Shown: positions 45,961-55,595, counted from the stretch's first letter. The stretch: DNA of 64,000 bases from Saccharomycopsis crataegensis (GCF_037102585.1 NW_027043821.1:779989-843988), one strand, 5' to 3'. Notes: generated by a model not told the origin, from the sequence alone. Translations and numbers: made by a program.

Positions 45961-46259
45961 AAATGCATAAAATTCTTATGCTTTCATTAATATTTTATCT
46001 TTGATATTATTAAACATGTTATAGGGGACCCGCAAACCCAATAAAGCCCCTTTGCAATACTCATTTACCATTTCACAGGCTCATAACCAAATTTTGGAGT
46101 GGTTTCGTCCTTCCTTAAAATTTTAAATTTTCATCAATTTGTTTTTGAGCTTTGTTGTGTCTTTATGTAATTTTTTTTATAGTTTTTACTTTTTTTTTTT
46201 TTGGTTTGTTTTCTGTATTTTGTTTTCTAATTTTTTTTCTTCATCTTTGGTATTTGTTT

Positions 46260-47585
46260 TCAAAAGAGCTGCTGTTGTAAACAGAGATCAATATGTCTAG
46301 AAGCATGTCTGCAGAATCCCTTGTAACTATCAAGGGAAATATTTTCTGTGGCTTCTTTCACCCTTGGAGTTAATTGCTCCTTCTTGCTCAAGTTTGATCT
46401 TTTGACTTTACTCTTACATACTGACCAGAATTCTTCTATAGCATTCAACCCTGGAGAATAAGGAGGTAAAAACACAAGTTCCAAGCCACTCAGTGCCACT
46501 AGTAACTGAAGATCACGTCGTTTATGAATGGCAGCATTATCAAGGATCAAATATTTCATACCTTTGAGCTCCTCGGTATTTTCTATTTGCTGGATCACTG
46601 ACTTTACAAAACTGTAGAAGTGATTAGCTGTAGTACCTTTACTCACTTTGTCAATGGTTGTTTCTGAATCAAGTTTTTTCTTCTTATTGGATGTAGCCAC
46701 TGGAGTTCTGACCTTTAATTCAATACAACCTTTGACAGAAATTGCCCCAATGAACGAAATATTAAGCCCTCTGGTTACGGGAACAGTAAGAACTGCTTTT
46801 TCACCCACAGCAGACCATCCATACTCACGCCGCATACTGATATTGAAACCTGCTTCGTCGATGAAAATACAGTTTTGACTAAAGTCGAGCTTGTCTTTAT
46901 ACTTCTCTGCCCACTCGAGTCTCTGTTTCTTCAATTCCTCCAGACTTCTTCTCAAAGCCCATTTAGAAATACGTTTGAGACTTAGCTTACAGACCTTGGT
47001 TACAAAGTTATAGATTGTTGTAGCCTTGGCTCTTACATTGGTGAAGGCTTTCTTGAGTCTCTCCAACATAAAATCGAGAGTCACTGTAGCATCTTCCTTT
47101 ATCAATTTTTGAAGGAATTCCTTATGTTCATCAGTGAGAAGGGGTTTACGACCTCTTTTCTTTATTGGCTTCGAGATACCATTTAGTTCATTGACAAGTA
47201 TTTTGTTCCACTTTCTTTTCCATGTGTAAGCAGTTTGCAAAGGTATATCTTCTAATTTTGCAGCCTTGTAAGCTGATACACCTTCTTCCATGACCAAGTG
47301 CCAAAATCTTTGTTTGACAGCTTGATTATAATACCGGTACGAACCTCTATATCTTCGTTCTTTCATTTCAATTTCCATCTCGGCATTTTCTTCTTCGAAA
47401 ATAGGATCAATTTCCATGATATCCATGATACCTGGTTTTTCAAAATGCTTATAGTCACTGTAACTAAAGGAAGCTTCAACTGGTGCTATTTCAGACTCTA
47501 AAGTCATTTCACTGGGTTCAGCATAGAATCTATTACCTAGGCCATCAACATACCCATCAGTTAGTAGCTTGGCTTTCAAGTCCAT
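46260..47585 (-). CDS. Tc1-like transposase (DD34E)
   Basis: 441 residues. A helix-turn-helix region (about 95-190; YNQAVKQRFWHLVMEEG, AAKLEDIPLQTAYTWKRK), a basic stretch PIKKRGRKP, then the RNase H-like core with D242 (IFIDEAGF), D349 (LILDNAAIH) and E384 (SPGLNAIEEFW), 34 residues after the second Asp. All catalytic residues are present and the frame is open, so the element may be autonomous. First ATG MDLKAKLL is shared with the second copy. Confidence 0.93.
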   Translation of the reverse strand: MDLKAKLLTDGYVDGLGNRFYAEPSEMTLESEIAPVEASFSYSDYKHFEKPGIMDIMEIDPIFEEENAEMEIEMKERRYRGSYRYYNQAVKQRFWHLVMEEGVSAYKAAKLEDIPLQTAYTWKRKWNKILVNELNGISKPIKKRGRKPLLTDEHKEFLQKLIKEDATVTLDFMLERLKKAFTNVRAKATTIYNFVTKVCKLSLKRISKWALRRSLEELKKQRLEWAEKYKDKLDFSQNCIFIDEAGFNISMRREYGWSAVGEKAVLTVPVTRGLNISFIGAISVKGCIELKVRTPVATSNKKKKLDSETTIDKVSKGTTANHFYSFVKSVIQQIENTEELKGMKYLILDNAAIHKRRDLQLLVALSGLELVFLPPYSPGLNAIEEFWSVCKSKVKRSNLSKKEQLTPRVKEATENISLDSYKGFCRHASRHIDLCLQQQLF

Positions 47586-48066
47586 ACTTAGTTTTGATGG
47601 TAAAATCTTATGCTTTTTTTTGTAAGTAATCTGGTGATCATATAAAGACCGAATTGAATGTCAAAAGTGGGAATTCATCATCTTAAATGGAGAACAGCTC
47701 CTACCATACATTCGTTCCCATTTCTTGAAAACCGTAATCACGTGATATTATTGATATTATTATAGATATCCGGTTTTATAGAAAGTAGCACAGAATTATG
47801 GAAAAAATGAGTATAATTTGTTTAAACTGAGTAGCTTAGAGGCTTATAGAGCCAGTCACATAAAAAAAAGAAAGGAATTAATATGAATTTTATATACTGT
47901 TGGTATGAATAATTGAAGTGCAATAGTATGAACTATTTTTCTTAGATGGTTTGAATAAATCCCGCTGCGGTGGTACGAAAAATACCGGGGGTCGGTATGA
48001 ATTATTTTTTGCCACTGGTATGAACATTTCCGGTGGTTGGTACGAATAAAAAATGAAAACACTGTA

Positions 48067-48309
48067 CTAGTAGAAGGATCAGACTGATTATCGATTTCAA
48101 GCAACAGAGGTTGAGGTTGGTAAGTAGTCTTATAATTTTATCCTCATCATCCTTGTTGGCAGTAAAATTATCTTCATCGACATCATCGTTTGTTTTACTG
48201 TCAGCAGCAATACCATCACCAAGCCCACCACCGGAACCAGATTCGGTTTGCTCATCCTGTTCAGATGAGTTTTGAGGAGAGCAGAATCCATTAGTGGCAA
48301 GTCTAGACA
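48067..48309. other. Unassigned segment with an acidic reading frame
   Basis: A minus-strand frame reads EQDEQTESGSGGGLGDG and NDDVDEDNFTANKDDEDK, low-complexity acidic sequence, but runs into the transposon end on one side and LTR-E on the other. It could be a fragment of a retroelement gag or of a host gene. I cannot assign it. Confidence 0.3.
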
Positions 48310-48455
48310 AAGCAGTAGCTACCGCACTTTGATCAGATGAGGCAATTCTTGTACATGGGTGTCCAGCCTTTTTCTGGTCGGAAAAACATCTTTCCACTAA
48401 AGTACACAAAATCAAACAATTAGAGCTTACACTTTACTTAAAGCTACATTTCAAC
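48310..48455 (+). repeat. LTR-E-like 3' fragment (diverged)
   Basis: Matches the last ~140 bp of LTR-E with substitutions (CATGGGTGTCCAGCC against CATAGGTGTCCGACG) and ends CTACATTTCAACA. The following 108 bp (48456-48563) show no feature. Confidence 0.7.
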
Positions 48456-48563
48456 AGTCGCTAGGGAAGTGCCCTTCACTAGGAGCTTCATGAACTGAGA
48501 TAAAGGTCTTTCTTGAAGGGCTTTGGCACTATATCTCAAATACTAAGTATTTTCAATGTAGTG

Positions 48564-48631
48564 TGTTAGAATTCTACAGGTCTACAAAGTACTTTAATAT
48601 ATCTAAAGACGAAACAAACGCACTCACGTAT
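48564..48631 (+). repeat. LTR-E, first 68 bp, cut by LTR-C
   Basis: TGTTAGAATTCTACAGG to CGCACTCACGTA, then LTR-C begins. The remainder is absent. Confidence 0.8.
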
Positions 48632-48821
48632 TGTTGAGTTGGCAATCCAAAGTTATGTGGTTAGTTATTGTTCATGGAACCTTCTAGAACTTATGGAACC
48701 TTCTAGAACTTATGGAACCTTCTAGAATTCCATGGAACATTCTAGAATTCCATGGAACATTCTAGAACTCATTGAGATTAATATAAATATGGGCCATTCC
48801 GCCCATAGTCTGAGTTTGTCC
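48632..48821 (+). repeat. LTR-C, 5' 190 bp, five heat-shock units
   Basis: TGTTGAGTTGGCAATCC through five TTCTAGAA units (about 48675-48770) to GAGTTTGTCC. Truncated before the TATA region by an LTR-D start. Confidence 0.85.
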
Positions 48822-48850
48822 TGTTGAGTTGGCAATCCAAAGTCATATAT
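48822..48850 (+). repeat. LTR-D start, 29 bp
   Basis: TGTTGAGTTGGCAATCC...GTCATATAT, the first bases of LTR-D, cut by LTR-A at ATAT. The insertion is near the site where the Ty3-like element entered LTR-D at 5388. Confidence 0.65.
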
Positions 48851-49124
48851 TGTTATATTATGGGATCATGGTTAGGTTGAGTCCTGGTTACCATCGGTGT
48901 GGTACCATACGGAACCCATGATCGGCATTACCTCATCGAGGTATTACCTTATGCCCCACCCCTTATCTTTTAGTCCTTTATTCCGGGAAGGGGTCCAACA
49001 CCCCATTATTAGTTTTAACCATTTTATTTATTTAAGGATTCAACATTCCTTTAGTTTTGACCTTTATTTTTGTTTAGGAAGGACAAGTCTCTTTGGATAT
49101 AAAATACTGCCTGTAATCTCCACT
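48851..49124 (+). repeat. LTR-A, first ~274 bp, 3' end lost
   Basis: Uninterrupted at base 47 (TTACCATCGGTGTGG), so not every LTR-A carries a LINE. It ends at CTGTAATCTCCACT where a minus-strand LINE-I poly(T) begins. Confidence 0.85.
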
Positions 49125-49177
49125 TTTTTTAAAGACAAAATTCAAATTAATCAATATATTAATTAATAATATAAACC
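49125..49177 (-). mobile_element. LINE-I tail fragment
   Basis: Short poly(T), AAAGACAAAATTCAAATTAA and AT-rich sequence: ~50 bp of LINE-I 3' end, just downstream (in LINE orientation) of LINE-III. Confidence 0.65.
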
Positions 49178-49437
49178 AACTGGTCTTTTTTTTTTTTTTT
49201 TTCCAATAATTTCGATTTATATTAAATCTCATAAGTATATAATTATATAAACTTGTTCTTGGTTTTGAGGAGGAAAATCTTCAAAAGACGAAGAATTTCA
49301 ATTTTTTTAAATTAATATTCAACAGTGTGAGATTTCTACTCACTAAAAACCCCCTTTAAGATATTGACTATTTTTATTTTTATTTTTAATATTATTTTTA
49401 TTTTATTTTTATTTTGTTTTATGGTTATTTTAATTTT

Positions 49438-50046
49438 TTAGTAGACCGCTGTAATAAGATATAATAATGTTTTCATTGATTGATTTGTCCAATCTGCATT
49501 ATTTGACCTTCGTACCCTATTATATTTTTCAATGTAATAAGCGAAGCGATCCAATTTTATCATAGTTTGTTTCTGATGTTGATGCAATATGATGTTATCC
49601 CATGTTTGAGATATTCCCATTTTTAATATTTTCCATAAGTTTCTTGATACTGTGCAATTTATGTAGTAATGGGTGATGTAGGCTTCCTTGATATGGTCAG
49701 GATCCCTGGGGTTGGTGTTCCAATTTTCTGGAGGAAAATTACAAACATGGCAACGGGAATTTGTTGATTTGAACAATGTGAGCCCCAACATCATGAGGTG
49801 GAGGTTCTCCATTGAACCCGGTACCCACCTTTTGATCTGGTTAATCTGTTTCCAAAATTTTCTTTGTTGTGGCTCCAGGGGGTATGTGATTTTGGTCAAT
49901 GTTGTTGATGCTTTGGAGACGTCTCGTTTGAGTTGTTCCTGTTTGCTGCCGTTCTTAAAATCAAAAGTGAACATTTTTTGATGGTGGGCCTTGTATTTCT
50001 CTGGTACTGGTTTTGCTAAATTGTCCTGGATATCTTCAATCTTCAA
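49438..50046 (-). CDS. LINE-III ORF2, C-terminal part (frame-broken)
   Basis: 202 residues, zinc segment CHVCNFPP...H...C and basic C-terminus. It overlaps the main ORF2 frame by 11 bases at a triplicated 7-mer (GATTGAA in sense, 50036-50060), so a small repeat expansion caused the break. Confidence 0.85.
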   Translation of the reverse strand: MKIEDIQDNLAKPVPEKYKAHHQKMFTFDFKNGSKQEQLKRDVSKASTTLTKITYPLEPQQRKFWKQINQIKRWVPGSMENLHLMMLGLTLFKSTNSRCHVCNFPPENWNTNPRDPDHIKEAYITHYYINCTVSRNLWKILKMGISQTWDNIILHQHQKQTMIKLDRFAYYIEKYNRVRRSNNADWTNQSMKTLLYLITAVY

Positions 50047-52996
50047 TCTTCAATCTTCTGCATCTGTGATACCTTGTTTTTCCCTGGTTCTCTAGATCAA
50101 ATAAAATCGACCATGATTTGAGGTATTTTTTCTCTTCTAGTGAGAAAATGTTGCTTTTGACAATGTCAGAAAGGGTAATTTTCTTGGTGGAGCTGCCAGG
50201 ATATGAGAGTTGGTAGCCAAGTAACGGAAAGTACCATATATGTGTTTGGATGGAGTTTCTGTCAATCATACTTCCAATTCTTTGAAAGTGAGATTCTGGA
50301 TGGAGTTGAGATTTTTGGTATTGATCAAGTAGAGATTCCACTTGGATTTGGGTGTTAATGGCGTATTGGATTTTATATCTCAAGATTTGGTGATATAAAT
50401 ATTTTTCCAGGGATGTTAGTAGTTGGTATATGACGTGTGCGTACCGATATAGGAAGTGGTTTTTGAGATCGAGCATTCCATATCCTCCCATCTGGGTGGA
50501 AGTTTTGAGGGTGGAAAGGGATAGGCTGCCAATCCTGCGACAAAGGTGTTGAAATGATTCCTCAATCTTAGTGGTGGTAGAGTTAGAAAGGGGCTGATGC
50601 ATTGCACGATATAAGAGTTTAGGGATAATGTAAGTATTGTACCCCAATACCTTTTCCGCTAAGCTGAGATGGTGCATTTGTGTGAGATAATATTTGTATT
50701 TGATGTTTTTCAATACCTGATCTTGATGTAGTGGTGTGTTTAGTGGAATACCCAAGTACACTATTGAGGGAGTGGAGGTAAAGACAGGGACCTGTTCATA
50801 GGGTAGTTTTGTCAAGGGTCCAAAGGTGCGATGATATTCGGCTGTATGGTATAGCTTGGATTTATCGGTGCTAAGGGTACTGCCTGAATATTTTTCAAAG
50901 TCCTTGATGTATTGGAGGGTGGTGAATAATTCAGTGTCATCTTTTACAAATATGGTGACATCATCAGCAAATGCTGTGACCTTTATCAGGATATCGGGGT
51001 TCATGGGATTCTGGATGGCAAAGTCTTTACCCAGTGGTTGCATGGAAATGGTCAATTCATTCCGGACTTCTAATTTTATGCCATGATTTTTTGTTTGAAT
51101 ATTTTCTAATAAAGGTTGTATGGCCAAGAGAAAGATACTGGGGCTTATTGGATTGCCCTGTAAGGTGCCCGAGGCTAACTTAAATAGCGGACCATGAAAG
51201 TTGTTGATCATTATGGAAGCAGTTGCTGATTTCAAGATGTTTATTAGTAATCGGCGAAAATTTGTACCAAGGTTTAGAATTTGGAAGAGGTGGTCTAGGT
51301 ATGCATGCGAGATACTATCAAAAGCCTTTTGAAAGTCAGCCACAAGGATTTTGGAGGTGCGCAGCAATTGAAAAAGGTTGGAGTCTGGTCTCATTGAGTG
51401 GAAGACTTCTTTGAAAGCAGCAATTTGCTCGAAGGACGTACGTCCTGGGACGAAACCAGTTTGTTCGGAACCCACAAGCTGAGGGATGAATTTGAGTAAT
51501 CGGTTGTTTAACACTATAGCGAGGATGCGCATATTAGTGTTAATTAATGAGATTGGCCTATAATTGGGTAAAAACTCTTTATTTTTCCTGGGTTTGAGGA
51601 TTAATGTAATCAAAACCAGACTATAGTCAATAGGGATTGACCCAGCGGAAAGGATAGTGTTGAATTCTTGGAGGAGGATATGCTTAATGTTTTCCCAGGC
51701 TTCCTTATAGAATGTATAAGGGATTCCATCAGGACCAGGCTCACTCTTTGAGTTTGCCTGCCATATTGCGTCCTTGATCTCCAGTTCGATAATTGGGTTA
51801 TCTAACTGTATAGCTTCGTGGGCCATTAGTTTCCTGGAAGAGATCGTCGTTAGGAGGTATTGGCGAATGGCATTCGGATCATGGTAGTCTTTAGCCGAAA
51901 AAATGTCCTTGTAATAGGACGTGGCATGGGCCAATAAATCTTGAATATCGGTGAGTTTCCTATCTCCAGCAATGACAAAAGCATCAATTGGATTTGTGTT
52001 TGGGTTCTGTTTAAAAACAGAGTTCAATCTTTCATAAGGGTCAGGTAAAATAGATGGGTCACTGCGTTGGAGAGAGTTCAATGCCGTTTTTGTTAGTGGT
52101 GCTAACAGTCGGATCTCTGCAATCAAATGGGATATGGATGGCAATTGTGATAACTTCTTGGAGTTAGCAATAAATGGTATTAGTTGGTTGTGCAATTTGA
52201 AACGCTTTGGTCCTAGTTGCACTAAATTAAAGGAGAGGGCAAATTTGATGCTAATTTCGTCATGTGTGGAAATAGTACCAAGGGTATTTGTCTGGCTAAG
52301 AGCAGTATTCTCCAACAAACCCTCAGAAATATAAAATCGATCTAAGCGACGATTTTTACCGTTTGAGGCTCGGTTAGTGGAAGGGAGACCTTTGGACAGC
52401 AGGAGGTAGAAAGCGTCTTTGAGATTGAAGCATTCAATGAAATCGTTTAGTTTTTTTAGATGTTTCAGAATTTTTTTATTTTTTTTTGATTTTGGAATTT
52501 CTAAGATATTGTTGAAATCTCCTCCAACCACTATTTCGATGTGTGAGTTTGGGTATTTGATAGCCAAATGGCCCAACAACTCACCGAGTAGCTGGTGCAA
52601 CTGGGAATGAATAGTCAATTGGGCTTTTTGTTGTCCAGTTGGGTTGTATAGGTTTATCAATAATAATAGAGTTTTGCCATCATTCCAAGATATTACTAGA
52701 TCAGTAAGGTATCCGGTTAGATGTGACTCAAGTTTATCGGAAATGAAATTTTTTAGTATTACCGTGCCCATGGAGGGGATATTTCTCAATAGTATAGCCG
52801 CTCGGGGGTAAGGGGAATTATTTACATGAAAGGAATGTTGATGGAAGTTTCGGATCAAAGCCTCACAGTCTTTCGGAAGTTCTTGAAAGAAAAGGATGTG
52901 CTGTTTGTTGTATTTGGAGAGGTGATGTTGGGAGGTGAAATGATATCTCTGAATATTTTGAGATATTAGATTGAAGGATTTCTTATGGGTAGTCAT
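50036..52996 (-). CDS. LINE-III ORF2 (endonuclease and reverse transcriptase)
   Basis: 986 residues. APE-type endonuclease at the N-terminus (SQNIQ, FFQELPKD, VGGDFNN, RRLDRFYI, STHDEIS), then reverse transcriptase (NYRPISLINTN, TGFVPGRTS, VADFQKAFDSISHAYL, FADD near residue 685). The start lies 2 nt after the ORF1b stop, a spacing that suits reinitiation. Catalytic motifs appear intact; only the C-terminal zinc region is out of frame. Confidence 0.9.
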   Translation of the reverse strand: MTTHKKSFNLISQNIQRYHFTSQHHLSKYNKQHILFFQELPKDCEALIRNFHQHSFHVNNSPYPRAAILLRNIPSMGTVILKNFISDKLESHLTGYLTDLVISWNDGKTLLLLINLYNPTGQQKAQLTIHSQLHQLLGELLGHLAIKYPNSHIEIVVGGDFNNILEIPKSKKNKKILKHLKKLNDFIECFNLKDAFYLLLSKGLPSTNRASNGKNRRLDRFYISEGLLENTALSQTNTLGTISTHDEISIKFALSFNLVQLGPKRFKLHNQLIPFIANSKKLSQLPSISHLIAEIRLLAPLTKTALNSLQRSDPSILPDPYERLNSVFKQNPNTNPIDAFVIAGDRKLTDIQDLLAHATSYYKDIFSAKDYHDPNAIRQYLLTTISSRKLMAHEAIQLDNPIIELEIKDAIWQANSKSEPGPDGIPYTFYKEAWENIKHILLQEFNTILSAGSIPIDYSLVLITLILKPRKNKEFLPNYRPISLINTNMRILAIVLNNRLLKFIPQLVGSEQTGFVPGRTSFEQIAAFKEVFHSMRPDSNLFQLLRTSKILVADFQKAFDSISHAYLDHLFQILNLGTNFRRLLINILKSATASIMINNFHGPLFKLASGTLQGNPISPSIFLLAIQPLLENIQTKNHGIKLEVRNELTISMQPLGKDFAIQNPMNPDILIKVTAFADDVTIFVKDDTELFTTLQYIKDFEKYSGSTLSTDKSKLYHTAEYHRTFGPLTKLPYEQVPVFTSTPSIVYLGIPLNTPLHQDQVLKNIKYKYYLTQMHHLSLAEKVLGYNTYIIPKLLYRAMHQPLSNSTTTKIEESFQHLCRRIGSLSLSTLKTSTQMGGYGMLDLKNHFLYRYAHVIYQLLTSLEKYLYHQILRYKIQYAINTQIQVESLLDQYQKSQLHPESHFQRIGSMIDRNSIQTHIWYFPLLGYQLSYPGSSTKKITLSDIVKSNIFSLEEKKYLKSWSILFDLENQGKTRYHRCRRLKIED

Positions 52997-52998
52997 GA

Positions 52999-54921
52999 TT
53001 AATTGGATTCATTTATGCTGATATCTGATATCAGCTCATCATCGTCATTATCATCATCATCATTCGGATTATCCAGGGAGTCAATTTCAATGTGATCACT
53101 CTGGTGATCATCTGGTTCATAATCTGAGTCATCATCGTCATTGCTTGAATAGTGTTCATCGAGGAAAGCCAGTAAATTTACCGGTTCTCCATCATGTTTG
53201 TCGGCTTTCAGGTTTCCCTTAGTCAGCCGTTCCAGGTCTTGGTTGCTCTGGTGAACAGTTGTATTTTGAGATGTCCTCCGGGTCTTAGAACTCAGGTTAT
53301 GAGAACTCTTGTTAGGAGTGGAGGAGGGTTCCTTGGCTGGAGTTGTTGGCACGAGAATTGGGGAGGTGTCATGTTGAGAATAGATGGTGTTGGATTTTGT
53401 GGTTGAAGGGGATGAGACTGGGGATAATGGTTTTGGGGATGAATGTCTTGGTTGGGTAGGATTGGAACTGGTAAATGATGGGGATGTATTTGTGGATGAT
53501 TTTTGGGGTTTCTCAGTCTTTTGAGATGGCTGGTTGGTGTTGTTCCCTTCAGCTTCCACGCCGGGTTCCGTAATATCCAATTCCGAAGTATCTCCAGCTA
53601 AGACATTGAATGGGTTTTGCCCAACCTGCTTATCTGGAACTTGTCTTTGGGAACGGTCCTTTCTGTTTGGTTGTAGTTTTGAGTCTCTGTTCAAAATGGT
53701 TCTCTTCTTTCCAGTAACAACTTTGAAGGAGCTATTTGCTTCATGTGCAACATTTTGATTCAGGGATTCTTTTTGTGGGGTGATCTTGGTTTTCTTAGAA
53801 TGACGTTTAATTGGGCATTCTGGTCCAATGTGGCCTGGTTTTTTACAGATGATACAGTTCCGCTCAGGACAAGAGAACTTGGTATGCTTCCTGGAACCAC
53901 AGCTAGTACAGTGGAAACAATGGGTCAAGAGTTTGATTTTCAAAATCTTGGATGAGATAATTGGTAGTTCTGTATCTTTTTCCAAGTTTATCATACCATA
54001 GAATCTATTTCTTTGGAAGGGGTCAGATGTTATGCAAGCTTGCAAATCAACAAAATTAAAGGCATCGTATGGGATCTTATGTTGTTGGAAGTGGGACTCC
54101 AATATGTCGTTTAAAGCATCTCTGTTACTAGTTTGGACTTCGATTTCAATAAAATGACGTTCAACATATTCGTCAATCACAATTTTGGGTTTATAAGTTG
54201 TGGTTTCAGTGCTTATTTGTAAAAACTCATTGATATGATTGATGAATGATATTTTTCTTTTTTTGAATTTGTCGTCTGGCAGAGGGAAATCAGGGAAAAA
54301 ACTTCCAGGAATGACAATTTCATTTTCATCAGAGTTGATATAAATGACTTCCTGGGAATGTCTTAAATCATACTCCAATTTTGTTCTTTGATGACGTTCA
54401 GTTTCCTCGATGTTCCCAGATTCAAGGAGCTGTTGTTGTTGATTAGCTAGGTCCATCAAAGCGAATTTAATGAGAGCCAATTGGATTTCTGCGGAGCTTC
54501 CTTGCATCAATGGTTTTGGGATTTTGAAATGCAAATTACCTTGGTTCAATTTGTAAATTTGTCTGAAGAGCTGTAATTTTTCATTGGTGGTAAGACCTGC
54601 AAGACGTTTCATTTCCATGTCAATCTTTGTTCTAGATTGTTGGCTAAAGTACTCAACAATGAACAAAGTATTATGATATTCCATCATTCTGTCTGGATCA
54701 TCTGGACGGATTTTATACAGTGTAGATTGATAAATATGATCATTATTGTTGTAGCATTCAATGAAGTGCTCCAACACTTCCCTGTAGTAGAACTTGAGGT
54801 CCTTGATGAGGAAAGGCCAGTAAAACGCGTTAGCGAATTTTCGGAAAAGAGGGTCATTTTCCCTGTCGATTTCTTTCCTCCCATTAAAGGGGTTGACCGT
54901 GGTCGTAGAAGAATTTTCCAT
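52999..54921 (-). CDS. LINE-III ORF1b (nucleocapsid-like)
   Basis: 640 residues from MENSSTTTVNPF. Helical N-terminal region, two CCHC knuckles (CTSCGSRKHTKFSC, CIICKKPGHIGPEC, about residues 338-370), a Ser/Pro-rich linker and an acidic Asp-rich tail. Counterpart of LINE-I ORF1b. The frame is open upstream of this ATG to 55020 and shares RSFASVVAS with RSYAQIAS of LINE-I, so the protein may start by frameshift from ORF1a. Confidence 0.85.
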   Translation of the reverse strand: MENSSTTTVNPFNGRKEIDRENDPLFRKFANAFYWPFLIKDLKFYYREVLEHFIECYNNNDHIYQSTLYKIRPDDPDRMMEYHNTLFIVEYFSQQSRTKIDMEMKRLAGLTTNEKLQLFRQIYKLNQGNLHFKIPKPLMQGSSAEIQLALIKFALMDLANQQQQLLESGNIEETERHQRTKLEYDLRHSQEVIYINSDENEIVIPGSFFPDFPLPDDKFKKRKISFINHINEFLQISTETTTYKPKIVIDEYVERHFIEIEVQTSNRDALNDILESHFQQHKIPYDAFNFVDLQACITSDPFQRNRFYGMINLEKDTELPIISSKILKIKLLTHCFHCTSCGSRKHTKFSCPERNCIICKKPGHIGPECPIKRHSKKTKITPQKESLNQNVAHEANSSFKVVTGKKRTILNRDSKLQPNRKDRSQRQVPDKQVGQNPFNVLAGDTSELDITEPGVEAEGNNTNQPSQKTEKPQKSSTNTSPSFTSSNPTQPRHSSPKPLSPVSSPSTTKSNTIYSQHDTSPILVPTTPAKEPSSTPNKSSHNLSSKTRRTSQNTTVHQSNQDLERLTKGNLKADKHDGEPVNLLAFLDEHYSSNDDDDSDYEPDDHQSDHIEIDSLDNPNDDDDNDDDELISDISINESN

Positions 54922-55526
54922 TTCTTCTGGGGCAAGAGTAGAAGCGACAACGGAGGCGAAGGAACGGGCGGAGGTGGAACTAATAAAGGCGTTTTGGGTT
55001 TTTTGGGTTTTTTGTTTTTTTCAGATTGGTTTTCAGTGGAGTTTTCTACGTTTTTTTCGGAGTTTATGGAGGATTTTTCATTTTTTTTGGTGTTTTTTTG
55101 TTCCAAGTTCGCATCCTCAACTTCTCCATGTTGAGGGGCCGTTGCGTGCTTAGGTGATTGATTACCTAATAATGCAGGATCGATTTGATTAGCAATCGAA
55201 GAATAAATTTGGGTTGCGGCGGGCAGATTTGGGTTTTCTACCGCGTTTTCCTCATCCCTTGAATCATTTGAAGAATAATCGCTTCCATAATTGGAACTTT
55301 CATCGTCAAAAGATTCATCTTCGTCATTTTCCGGTGGTTTTTCGACGCTGTTTTCATGAATTTCAGCGTTCTTGTTGTCACGACCTTGATGGTCGCCTTG
55401 AGAAGACATATCGACATTATCAGCCACGGAGGGGGATGAATCTCTAGTAAAGGACTTTGGGGGATCATTTGTAGGATCAGTTGAGTAATTAATACTTTGT
55501 TTCTTATAACTATCAGGACTTGACAT
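54684..55526 (-). CDS. LINE-III ORF1a
   Basis: The zero frame is open for 280 codons from MSSPDSYKKQSI with NYSTDPTNDPP at residues 13-23, then acidic sequence and a Lys-rich stretch. The part after about 55014 overlaps ORF1b and reads unnatural Pro/Leu runs, so I think the real protein shifts frame there. Slippery heptamer A-AAA-AAC at 55020-55014 (minus), directly after a TGA in the -1 frame. Confidence 0.75.
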   Translation of the reverse strand: MSSPDSYKKQSINYSTDPTNDPPKSFTRDSSPSVADNVDMSSQGDHQGRDNKNAEIHENSVEKPPENDEDESFDDESSNYGSDYSSNDSRDEENAVENPNLPAATQIYSSIANQIDPALLGNQSPKHATAPQHGEVEDANLEQKNTKKNEKSSINSEKNVENSTENQSEKNKKPKKPKTPLLVPPPPVPSPPLSLLLLPQKKWKILLRPRSTPLMGGKKSTGKMTLFSENSLTRFTGLSSSRTSSSTTGKCWSTSLNATTIMIIFINLHCIKSVQMIQTE

Positions 55527-55535
55527 GTTTTGAAT

Positions 55536-55583
55536 CTAACCCGTGACTAACTACATCTAGTATAGTCGCATCGTAATATAACA
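55536..55583 (+). repeat. LTR-B, last 48 bp, cut by LINE-III
   Basis: CTAACCCGTGAC...TCGTAATATAACA, ending 12 bp before tRNA-Glu. Confidence 0.87.
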
Positions 55584-55595
55584 AAAGATACAGAT

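Larger units (their letters stand above)
45776..48064 (-). mobile_element. Complete Tc1/mariner-type DNA transposon (2289 bp)
   Basis: Inverted termini of about 185 bp begin CAGTGTTTTCATTTTTTATT on both sides, nearly identical, and TA flanks both ends (45774-45775, 48065-48066), the target of Tc1/mariner elements. One transposase gene inside. The second copy at 55818-56643 keeps only one end and the first third of the gene. Confidence 0.93.
49186..55535 (-). mobile_element. LINE-III copy a, near full length (6.35 kb)
   Basis: 5' to 3' on the minus strand: ORF1a, ORF1b, ORF2 (one frameshift near its 3' end), A-rich 3' UTR with the GTGAG...CTCAC hairpin, tail AATCGAAATTATTGG and ~18 A. The 5' end meets the last 48 bp of an LTR-B upstream of tRNA-Glu. 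Confidence 0.9.

Noticed and set aside
48002-48415. Acidic 137-codon minus-strand frame as a host gene
   Set aside because: Its start lies in LTR-E-like sequence and its end in the Tc1-like inverted repeat, so the intact frame cannot be an original gene.
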